Assembly (NCBI GenBank): GCA_016721765.1
Contig: JADKHO010000001.1
Coordinates: forward strand, 670,001 to 734,000
Length of the DNA: 64,000 bases
Reading direction: 5' to 3'
DNA from: Bacteroidota bacterium
Lineage (GTDB): Bacteria; Bacteroidota; Bacteroidia; UBA4408
Shown: positions 45,058-53,206 of the stretch, piece after piece
How positions within the stretch are numbered: the first letter of the stretch is position 1
How the letters are laid out: each line of letters starts with the position of its first letter
The notes under the pieces: model-generated
Database searches by the model: none
The model's input: only the letters and a program-made list of their open reading frames with translations
Told to the model about the DNA's origin: nothing
Made by a program: the position numbers and the translations under genes

Positions 45058-46311
45058 TTAGTAATGACATTTACCACATTCGATTCCACCCATTTTAGCT
45101 ACTGTTATTTTCTCACCCTTGTATTGCTCCGCTAACTTAGCATGTAGTTTATCGTAGTAAGGATTACCGGCCATTTGCACCTCGGTTTTGCGGTGACAAT
45201 CCACGCACCAACCCATAGTGAGGGGTGAAAACTGACGGATGGTATCCATTTCCGCAACAGGTCCATGGCAGGTTGCGCAGGCAACTTGTCCAACAACCAC
45301 GTGCTGTGAGTGGTTAAAATAAACTAAATCAGGAAGGGTATGCACACGTACCCATTTTATTGGTTTTTGATTGGGCCCATAAACTTGTGTTTCGGGGTTA
45401 TAATCCAAGGCTGCATAAATTTTTGCAATTTCAGTTGTTCCAGTTACCGGTCCTTGTTTAATATATTTGTGGCAATTCATACAAACGTTGGCAGAAGGAA
45501 CGTTTGCAACTTTACTTTTTTCAACACCGGAGTGACAGTAAACACAATTGATACCATTTTGGCCGGCGTGAATTTTATGTGAAAATTTAATAGGTTGTTC
45601 CGGTTTATAACCAGTATAAACGCCCAATCCCATCATTCCATTCCAGGCAGCACGCGCACCCCAGCAGGTAAGCACAAGAAGGATTACAGCCACATGTTTT
45701 TTGTGCGTTCTTAACCAATGTTTTGCAGCTGGAACATAGGCCAATTGAACCGGTTCAGGGAGGCCTTCTTTTTCACGTACTAATCTTGCAAGTGTTGATT
45801 TTATGCCACCTAACACTACAATTAACAATAAAAACAATGCAGCTAATCCAATAAGAACATAATTCCACATCCCGTCACTATTGGCTGCTCCGCCAGCAGC
45901 TGGGGCTGCTCCACCAGCAGCAGCAGTTGCTTCTTTTGGTGCGGGTGGGTTTTTAATGTACTCAATAAGGGAGGCAATTTCCTCGTCTTTCAAATTAGTA
46001 AAGGAGGTCATTGCAGCCTTATTATTCTCTTCGTAAATCTTCTTAGCATAAGCATCTCCGGATTTAATAAGAGCAGTGTTGTTTTTAATCCAGCTACTCA
46101 ACCATTCTTCACTTGGAACACGGCCCATTACACCTTTTAGTCCGGGGCCAACAACTTTTGTGGCTCCCATACTGTGACAGGAAGTACAGTTTTGCTTAAA
46201 GATTTTTTCGCCTTGCTCCACGCTGGCTTGTGCAAATACACCTGAAAAGTTGAAAATAATCGTGGAACAAATAAGGAGAAGAGAGAAACGGACTGGTTTT
46301 AATTTTATCAT
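45058..46311 (-). CDS. actA: Alternative complex III subunit ActA (hexaheme: mono-heme fused to pentaheme)
   Basis: A periplasmic multiheme cytochrome anchored by a helix (about 150-170). Six CxxCH sites are present: 42-46, 256-260, 277-281, 345-349, 369-373 and 412-416. The first lies in an N-terminal single-heme cytochrome c domain (about 30-125), followed by an Ala-rich linker and the membrane helix. The other five form the usual ActA pentaheme part. The signal peptide ends GVFA with Gln at +1. First gene of the act-cox operon. The last heme site is at the very C-terminus. Confidence 0.95.
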   Translation of the reverse strand: MIKLKPVRFSLLLICSTIIFNFSGVFAQASVEQGEKIFKQNCTSCHSMGATKVVGPGLKGVMGRVPSEEWLSSWIKNNTALIKSGDAYAKKIYEENNKAAMTSFTNLKDEEIASLIEYIKNPPAPKEATAAAGGAAPAAGGAANSDGMWNYVLIGLAALFLLLIVVLGGIKSTLARLVREKEGLPEPVQLAYVPAAKHWLRTHKKHVAVILLVLTCWGARAAWNGMMGLGVYTGYKPEQPIKFSHKIHAGQNGINCVYCHSGVEKSKVANVPSANVCMNCHKYIKQGPVTGTTEIAKIYAALDYNPETQVYGPNQKPIKWVRVHTLPDLVYFNHSQHVVVGQVACATCHGPVAEMDTIRQFSPLTMGWCVDCHRKTEVQMAGNPYYDKLHAKLAEQYKGEKITVAKMGGIECGKCHY

Positions 46312-46753
46312 AAAAACAATATTAACGTTCTAATCTGAATATTTTAAATTCCATACAAATCAATAAATTCAAGACTTATATGGAATCGGACACGTCAAAA
46401 ATTTTATCATTATTTAACATGACTCACTTTTAACGGCGGCAAATTTACAAGAATTGATATTTTATACTCAAATAAAATGTTGAAAAAAGTGGGCTTTCTG
46501 TAATTTATAATAATTCTAAATAAGGATGCTTTGCCAACTTTCAAGTTATGGTGCCCTCCAACCCAAATGCTCTAATTTGCTATCTTTCAACGAGATGAAA
46601 TTTTGCTCTTTTGTTTCCTCAAACAAAAGTGTCATTCCTCGCTAAAGTGAAAGGATTTTTTTAATTTTTTTTAAGGAAGGCATTGTTAATAAGTTCCTCC
46701 TTGTATCGATGGTTAGGGGCAAGGATAAATGGGTTCGCTAAAATGCGGAATGC
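46312..46753. other. Intergenic region between actA and the M43 array
   Basis: 442 bases without a gene. It holds the promoter-like motif at 46440-46472 for actA, a perfect 9-bp hairpin at 46608-46629 (CTTTTGTTT / AAACAAAAG) and T-rich sequence near the 3' end of the M43 array (46650-46680). Confidence 0.7.
46440..46472 (-). promoter_or_regulatory. Bacteroidota-type promoter of the act-cox operon
   Basis: On the minus strand TTTG (46472-46469), a 21-base spacer and TAAATTTG (46447-46440), giving a 5' leader of about 120 bases before the actA ATG at 46311. Confidence 0.55.
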
Positions 46754-48832
46754 CTAATTTACAAGCAATTTTTTGGTGAACTGTTGTCCGTTTACCAGCA
46801 CTTGAACAAAATAAACTCCAGCAGGTAAATTGGTTTGTTTCCCAATTTCAATTTGATGCATGCCTGCACCAAATTCTTCAGTTGGCATATGAATAATGTT
46901 TTGTCCGGTTAAGGTAAGTACATCCACACTAATCATACTTTTTTTCTCCAAGACGATTGACATTTTAGTTTGAGCAGTAATAGGATTTGGGCCTATGCTG
47001 AAATCAAAAGTCGATGCAGAATTGGGATTGATTCCAAGAACGCTAATGATATTAATGTCATCTATAAAAAGATTATTTCCATCCTCGTTGATGTATTTGA
47101 ATTTAATAAGCACATTGGGTTGGCTAAATACATTAGCAATGCTAACCACTTCCTGTTTCCATTCATTTGCTTGAGGAACAAATGTGCCGAATGTGGATGG
47201 AGCAGTTGGAAGAGCGGTACCACTTATACCCTTTCGCTGAAACCAACTCTTTCCGCAATCGGGAGAAACGAAAACTAATAATTTACTTGCACTACCGCTT
47301 CTAGAAGCGAAAGCATATTTGAATGTAAAATAGGGGCTTGCAATCGCAGCAATATTTATAGACGGACTGATTAATTCATCGGCATCACCCAAATTAGCGA
47401 GGTTGTTATTTAAAAAAATCGAGAAATTACCTGAAGTTTGAGCACTACTTGTTTTTTGCCAAGTAATTCCTGAAGCGTCCAAATCCTTTACAATCCAATC
47501 GCCCGGCACCAAATGGGTTTCAAAATCTTCGATAAATGAATTGCCAACAAATTGTGCTGTTGCAGCATTCACAGTTACAAAGCTTGATTTTGTGGTGCTT
47601 GCAGTGCTGCTTCCATTGGAAACACTTAACGATACCGAGTAAGTACCGGCTGAAGGGTATTGAACAGTTGGCATTGAATCGTTGGCAGTACTTGGTGGAA
47701 CTAGGGTTCCACCGGGAAAGGACCAGCTCCAAGAGGTAGGTATTCCATTGTAAGAAACATCCTTGAACGTTATGGATTCTCCTTCGCAAAGTGAGCCTGC
47801 ATTTGGGAAAGCCGTAAAATCTGCGGAGCAAAGAACCGGATTATCAACACCTGTTTGCAGCAAATTTCCGTTTGTCCATAGTGTGTTTCGTGAACCATCA
47901 AAGCTATTTAAAGCACTCACCATTCTTGATTTTTGTCCCCATGTAAACATTTTGGTACAATAAGAGTACTCCATGTAGTTTTGAACATTTTCAAGCACAG
48001 CGCTTGTGCACAATGTTCCATTGAGGTTACAGCTTGTCCATCCTTTTGTAATAGGTGTATCGCTCACACCATCGTCTCCACAAGCCACTCCTGGGCTATT
48101 TGTACTTCCCCAAACATGCGGCAAATCTAAGTAATGTCCAGTTTCATGAGTAAGTACACGGGAGCTAAAGGGAGAACTGGTGCCAATGCTTCCAAGGTAA
48201 TTGTGCAGAATAATCACTCCTTCGGCATTGGGAGGTGCAGTACCGGGATAATATGCATAGCCTGCAATACCGCCGGGACTAATATTCTTAACTACCCAAA
48301 TATTATAGTAATTCTGATATGGCCAAGGATTGAGTTTGCTTCCATCGTCTCCAATATTGGTTTGACTGCTGTAAATGCGGTCGATACCATTGGTACAGTT
48401 CCCATTTGGGTCAATTTGAGCCAGCTTAAATAAAATTTGGCAATCGGCTGCAAGCGCCTGAAAAGCAGGAACGATAAGGTTGGTATCGCTATTCCACTTT
48501 CTAAAATCGTTATTTAATACTCGGATAGCATCCTTAACTTGTGCATCCGATACATTCTCGGGACCATTTTCATGAATGATATGAAATACAACCGGAATGA
48601 TATAGATGGCATTGGAGGTTTTAGCGGAAGAATAGCCGTTTGCAAAATTTTGTATATCCCTTTTCTCTTGTTCCATTGCAGAAGCAGTGTAGCTTTTTTG
48701 CAAATGAGGGTAGCGCTTTAAGGCTTCCTGCACTTTTGCATCGGTGCCACAAAAGTCAACCATTTGCGCAGAACCGATAATGGGCTGAACAAACAAAGTC
48801 AACAACAAAAAAACACGGGTAAAATTTGGCAT
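46754..48832 (-). CDS. Secreted M43 metalloprotease, array member 4
   Basis: A 692-residue T9SS-exported protease and the last gene of the array. The signal peptide ends IGSA with Gln at +1, and Cys28 lies in DFCGT in the prodomain. The zinc motif is HETGHYLDLPH (H229, E230, H233, H239), with Asp where metzincins have Gly. The Met-turn is NYMEYSYCTKMF. A PKD-like domain (about 335-425), a jelly-roll/MAM-like domain (about 430-600, ending DDINIISV) and a T9SS sorting domain follow. It starts 18 bases after member 3's stop. Closest to member 3 in sequence. Confidence 0.92.
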   Translation of the reverse strand: MPNFTRVFLLLTLFVQPIIGSAQMVDFCGTDAKVQEALKRYPHLQKSYTASAMEQEKRDIQNFANGYSSAKTSNAIYIIPVVFHIIHENGPENVSDAQVKDAIRVLNNDFRKWNSDTNLIVPAFQALAADCQILFKLAQIDPNGNCTNGIDRIYSSQTNIGDDGSKLNPWPYQNYYNIWVVKNISPGGIAGYAYYPGTAPPNAEGVIILHNYLGSIGTSSPFSSRVLTHETGHYLDLPHVWGSTNSPGVACGDDGVSDTPITKGWTSCNLNGTLCTSAVLENVQNYMEYSYCTKMFTWGQKSRMVSALNSFDGSRNTLWTNGNLLQTGVDNPVLCSADFTAFPNAGSLCEGESITFKDVSYNGIPTSWSWSFPGGTLVPPSTANDSMPTVQYPSAGTYSVSLSVSNGSSTASTTKSSFVTVNAATAQFVGNSFIEDFETHLVPGDWIVKDLDASGITWQKTSSAQTSGNFSIFLNNNLANLGDADELISPSINIAAIASPYFTFKYAFASRSGSASKLLVFVSPDCGKSWFQRKGISGTALPTAPSTFGTFVPQANEWKQEVVSIANVFSQPNVLIKFKYINEDGNNLFIDDINIISVLGINPNSASTFDFSIGPNPITAQTKMSIVLEKKSMISVDVLTLTGQNIIHMPTEEFGAGMHQIEIGKQTNLPAGVYFVQVLVNGQQFTKKLLVN

Positions 48833-48850
48833 AATATGCTATTTCGGGTA

Positions 48851-50944
48851 TTAATTAATTACAAGTTTTTTTATGGAGCGGATACTGTTCACCTGCAGTT
48901 TCACAAAATAAACACCGGGAGCCATTCTTTTATCGGAATTGATTTCATACTGATGATTTCCCGGTTCTAATTGATTTTTTTCACTTGCTAAATGTTCAAT
49001 CGATTTACCTAACAGATCAACAAGTTCAATATCGACAGCGCTTTTTGCATTAAGGTAAAAATTTAAACGCGTTGTTTCTTTTGCAGGATTAGGGTATAGT
49101 GTAAATACTGGAGATGTGTTCACCAAACTGTTTATTCCAGTAGTTCCTATTAAATTAATATCATCTAAATAGATATTGTTTCCACCACCGCTAATAAATT
49201 GAAATTTGAATCGCACATTTGTTTTATTAATTACAGAGGCTATGCTCGCAGAATCTTGTTTCCACTGAATGGCTGTGGGAATAAAATATTGCGTGCTGGG
49301 AGTTGCAACAGTTGCTAAACTTGCTCCGGTTATGGTTTTACGCAAGCTCCAGCTTTTACCGCAATCGGAAGAAACAAAAACTTTGAGTGCATCGTTATCT
49401 GCGCTAGTCTTTTTTCTAAAAGCAAATTTAAATTTCAAATACGAACTTCCAATATTCTGAACATTCACAGTTGGGCTAATGAGTTCATCCACATCGGCTG
49501 AATCGGCGCTATAATTTTCGATAAAGGCAGAAGCTGCTCCGGAAGCACCTGCAGTAGAAAATTGTTGCCAGGTAAAATTTCCACCATCCGGACTTTTTAC
49601 TTCCCAATCGGCATTTGGTAGAAGGGCGGTTTCGAAACTCTCCGTGTAAGAATTGGTATTATAGCTGGCAACATTCGGTAAAACTGTAATGTATTGATTT
49701 TTGGTAGTGTTTACAGTGCTGATTGTATTGGTAGCACTTAAGCCAACATCATACACTCCGGCGGTTAAATATTTAACTGTAATAGTGGAATCGCCCTGTT
49801 GAGATGGCGGATTAAGGGTTCCACCCGGAAAAGTCCAGGTACGGGAAGTAACAGTTCCATTGTAGGATACATCAGAAAAGGAAACCAAACCATCTTCACA
49901 GACAATGTTATTAAAGTTATTGGAAACAAAATCGGCAGCACAAAGTGTTGGAGCGGCTGCGGTTCCGGTGGCCAATAAATTACTGGATGTTGACAAATTG
50001 CTTCTCCCGGCTACGATGCTTAATAGCGCAGCATTCATGCGTGCCTTCTGACCACTTGTAAACATGGTTGTACAAAAAGAATAATCCATAAAATTTTGTA
50101 CGTTTTCGATAGTAGGTGGGTTACAAGCAGCTAAATTTAGGTTACAAACCAATGAGGACCCTTTTGTAATAGGCGTATCCGAAACATTATCATCACCGCA
50201 GGCAACATTGGGTTGATTTCCGGAACCCCAGGTATGTTTTAGGTTAAGCCAATGTCCTACTTCATGAGATAAGGTATGTGAGTTTCCTGAATTTGTTCCG
50301 ACATAATCGTAGAGGCAAATAATTCCATCGCCACCACCGGGTGCTGTTCCTGGAAGGTAGGAATACGCTGCAGCACTGAGGTGGGATGGCCCCATTTTTT
50401 TTACTACCCAAATGTTAAGGTATTTATTTTGCGGCCATTGGTTAAACTTTGCTGATTCGCCACCATTGTTAGTTTCCCAAGAGTAAAAACGTTCGATTCC
50501 ATTGGTGCAATTGCCATTGGGATCAATTGTTGCAAGTCGGAATTCGATTTCGCAGTCTGCCATTAATGGCTTATAGAGTGCAATAGTTTGTCCGGAATCA
50601 GGATTTTGCTTTCTGAAATCCTCGTTCATAACTTCGATTGATTCCTTAATTTTTGCATCAGAGAGGTTTTCGGGACCGTATTGGTGAATGATGTGAAAAA
50701 CTACAGGAATAATGCGCACTACATTAGTAGCACGTGCTTCGGCGTAATTAGATGCTGCTTCTCTTTTATCACGGATAATTGCCTCTTCTTCGCGCTGTAA
50801 ATATTCTAGCTCCAACTCCGGATGTTCCTTAAAAACAAGCCTTTGCGCCTCATCGGTGCCGCAAAATTTAAAGCCTTGTGCAAATGCTGCACCCTGCATG
50901 AAAATTCCTACAATTACTAATTTTGATTTTAAAAAATTACGCAT
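48851..50944 (-). CDS. Secreted M43 metalloprotease, array member 3
   Basis: A 697-residue protein, same architecture as its neighbours: signal peptide ending AAFA with Gln at +1, prodomain Cys28 in KFCGT, zinc motif HEVGHWLNLKH (H227, E228, H231, H237), Met-turn NFMDYSFCTTMF, PKD-like domain, jelly-roll domain ending NIYLDDINLIG, and T9SS type A domain (VFTLYPNPAKETTRLNF start). It is 17 bases from member 2. Confidence 0.92.
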   Translation of the reverse strand: MRNFLKSKLVIVGIFMQGAAFAQGFKFCGTDEAQRLVFKEHPELELEYLQREEEAIIRDKREAASNYAEARATNVVRIIPVVFHIIHQYGPENLSDAKIKESIEVMNEDFRKQNPDSGQTIALYKPLMADCEIEFRLATIDPNGNCTNGIERFYSWETNNGGESAKFNQWPQNKYLNIWVVKKMGPSHLSAAAYSYLPGTAPGGGDGIICLYDYVGTNSGNSHTLSHEVGHWLNLKHTWGSGNQPNVACGDDNVSDTPITKGSSLVCNLNLAACNPPTIENVQNFMDYSFCTTMFTSGQKARMNAALLSIVAGRSNLSTSSNLLATGTAAAPTLCAADFVSNNFNNIVCEDGLVSFSDVSYNGTVTSRTWTFPGGTLNPPSQQGDSTITVKYLTAGVYDVGLSATNTISTVNTTKNQYITVLPNVASYNTNSYTESFETALLPNADWEVKSPDGGNFTWQQFSTAGASGAASAFIENYSADSADVDELISPTVNVQNIGSSYLKFKFAFRKKTSADNDALKVFVSSDCGKSWSLRKTITGASLATVATPSTQYFIPTAIQWKQDSASIASVINKTNVRFKFQFISGGGNNIYLDDINLIGTTGINSLVNTSPVFTLYPNPAKETTRLNFYLNAKSAVDIELVDLLGKSIEHLASEKNQLEPGNHQYEINSDKRMAPGVYFVKLQVNSIRSIKKLVIN

Positions 50945-50961
50945 GATTTATGAAATTGGGT

Positions 50962-53121
50962 TTATTTAATAATTAGTTTTTTCACTCCGAACTTGCCGTC
51001 GATGTTGGCTTTGATAAAATAAACTCCGGATGCAAGGTTTTTATTTTCATTGATTTTAATTTGTCTTTTTCCGCTGTCTACAACTCCCGCAAGCAAAACA
51101 GCCACTTCTTTTCCAAGCGGCTCGGTTAATCGGATATCAGCTCTGGCTGAATTTTGTGCTGTAAACTCTAGTGTGGCTATTCCTTCACTAGGGTTTGGGT
51201 ATACTTCAAATGAAAGTGCTTGAGTTTGACTCTCATCTATTGAAAGCAGGGGATTAATAATATTAATGTCGTCGATGTAAATATTGTTTCCGCCTCCGCT
51301 TAAAAACTGGAATTTAATACGCACGTTTTGTGCATTTGCAACATTTAAAATACTTACAGTTTGTTTTTTCCATTCGGATGCCGTTGGAATAAAATAGCTG
51401 GTTTTTAAACCGGTAACTGACGATAAATTTGCTGCTGCGATTGTTTGGCGTGGAGTCCAGCTGCGGCCGCAATCGTTTGAAACCAAAATTTTAAGTGCAT
51501 CGTTATTGATAGCTTTTCGTTTTGCAAAAGCGCATTGAAAAGAAAATGTCAAGCTGGATGGGCTGGTTTGATTGTAAATGGCTTGAACATTAATGGTTGG
51601 GCCCGTTAAGTCATCCACATCGGCAGAATCGGCACTGTAATTTTCAATAAAAGCGGATGCCGTTCCGGAAAATCCTGTTGAAGTATTTTGAGTCCACATA
51701 AAAGAACCTCCATCCGGGCTGGTTACTTCCCAATCCACATTTGGAATAGCTCCCGATTCAAAGCTTTCGGTGTAGAGTGTATTGGAATATGCTGCTTGGG
51801 ATGGCAGTACACGAATAAGCGCTTGCTTTGTTTCGCTCACAGTAGTTGCGCCGTTGCTCACAGATAATGATACATCATAAACACCTGCAGTTGTATATCT
51901 AACCGTAACAATCGAATCGCTTGCTGTGGAGGGAGCCACGAAGGTTCCTCCGGTAATTGTCCAGTTTCGAGAAGTGGAGGGGCCGTTGAAAGAAACATCG
52001 GTAAAGGATACTAAGCCGTTTTCACAAATGGTATTTTCGGGAGTATTGTTGATAAAATCGGCTACACATAAAGTAGTTGGCAAGCTCACACCGGTTGCGG
52101 CCAAGTTATTTACCGACCACAAATTACTTCTCCCGCTGGTTGCGGAGGAAAGAGCAGCATTCATGCGTGCTGATTGCCCCACCGTGTACATGTTTTGGCA
52201 AGCTTCATCGGTATAATCCATGTAATTGCTATAGTTAATTCCGTTTCCGGAAGCAGTGCAGGCATCAAACATGGGGAAGCTGGGGCAGGTAGAAAAATTT
52301 TCGCTGGCTTGATTGGGTGTATCACCAACAAAGTCAGACCCAACGCAAGTACCACCATCATCGGCCCAAATGTGGCGTAGATTGAGCCAGTGACCTACTT
52401 CGTGTACGGTTGTTCTGCCTCGGTTTCCTTGGGCAGTTCCAATGGTTCCGAAATTAGCTGCAGCAATCACAACACCATCGGTAGCTGCTGCCCCCCCCGG
52501 AAATTGTGCAAATCCGGCAATAATGGTACCTGCGGGAGGCAATGAACCATCTGCACGACGGATGGATTTTACAATCCAAATGTTAAGGTATTTATTGCTG
52601 GGCCAGTAGCTGAGTGATTTCACATTGTCACGGGCATATACGGTTTGAGTGGAGTACACACGGTCAATCCCATCAGTACAATTTCCATTGTCGTCGAGTT
52701 TGGCCATTCGGAATTCGATTTCGCTGTCGGCGGCAATACTTTTGAAGGGTCCGGGTGTTTGCGCTGTATCGGCGGCCATTCTGCGGAAGTCGCGGTTTAA
52801 AGCATCAATTTGACTTAGTATTTGTGCTTTTGAAATATTCTCTGTCCCTCCCGCATGAATTACATGCACGCACACCGGAATAATTCTAACCACCGATTGC
52901 TTTTTATTGGCAGTGTTTGCTGTTTTTTGAGCAATGTATTGACTTGAATATTGCTCAGTGAAACTTTCCAAATTTCGTTGTTCGCTAGCAAAATGCGGAT
53001 CATTTTTCATGGCGGCTTCATAGGTTTCGTGCGTACCGCACCAGCCTTGATGGGTTTGCGCAAAAAGATTTCCCCAAAGCAGGAAGAAACTAAGAATGGA
53101 TAAAAACAGTTTTGATTTCAT
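50962..53121 (-). CDS. Secreted M43 metalloprotease, array member 2
   Basis: A 719-residue protein with signal peptide ending NLFA and Gln at +1, Cys28 in GWCGT, zinc motif HEVGHWLNLRH (H240, E241, H244, H250), Met-turn NYMDYTDEACQNMY, PKD-like domain, jelly-roll domain ending NIYIDDINI, and a T9SS type A sorting domain. The catalytic domain and the segment AQILSQIDALN make it closest to member 1. The gap to member 1 (85 bases) is the longest in the array. Confidence 0.92.
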   Translation of the reverse strand: MKSKLFLSILSFFLLWGNLFAQTHQGWCGTHETYEAAMKNDPHFASEQRNLESFTEQYSSQYIAQKTANTANKKQSVVRIIPVCVHVIHAGGTENISKAQILSQIDALNRDFRRMAADTAQTPGPFKSIAADSEIEFRMAKLDDNGNCTDGIDRVYSTQTVYARDNVKSLSYWPSNKYLNIWIVKSIRRADGSLPPAGTIIAGFAQFPGGAAATDGVVIAAANFGTIGTAQGNRGRTTVHEVGHWLNLRHIWADDGGTCVGSDFVGDTPNQASENFSTCPSFPMFDACTASGNGINYSNYMDYTDEACQNMYTVGQSARMNAALSSATSGRSNLWSVNNLAATGVSLPTTLCVADFINNTPENTICENGLVSFTDVSFNGPSTSRNWTITGGTFVAPSTASDSIVTVRYTTAGVYDVSLSVSNGATTVSETKQALIRVLPSQAAYSNTLYTESFESGAIPNVDWEVTSPDGGSFMWTQNTSTGFSGTASAFIENYSADSADVDDLTGPTINVQAIYNQTSPSSLTFSFQCAFAKRKAINNDALKILVSNDCGRSWTPRQTIAAANLSSVTGLKTSYFIPTASEWKKQTVSILNVANAQNVRIKFQFLSGGGNNIYIDDINIINPLLSIDESQTQALSFEVYPNPSEGIATLEFTAQNSARADIRLTEPLGKEVAVLLAGVVDSGKRQIKINENKNLASGVYFIKANIDGKFGVKKLIIK

Positions 53122-53206
53122 TGTTTAGTACGATTATCTATGTTTAAGTTGACGCGTTAATGAATTAAAAATTTTAATACTTGTTTGTTTTTACAGCATT
53201 TTGGTC

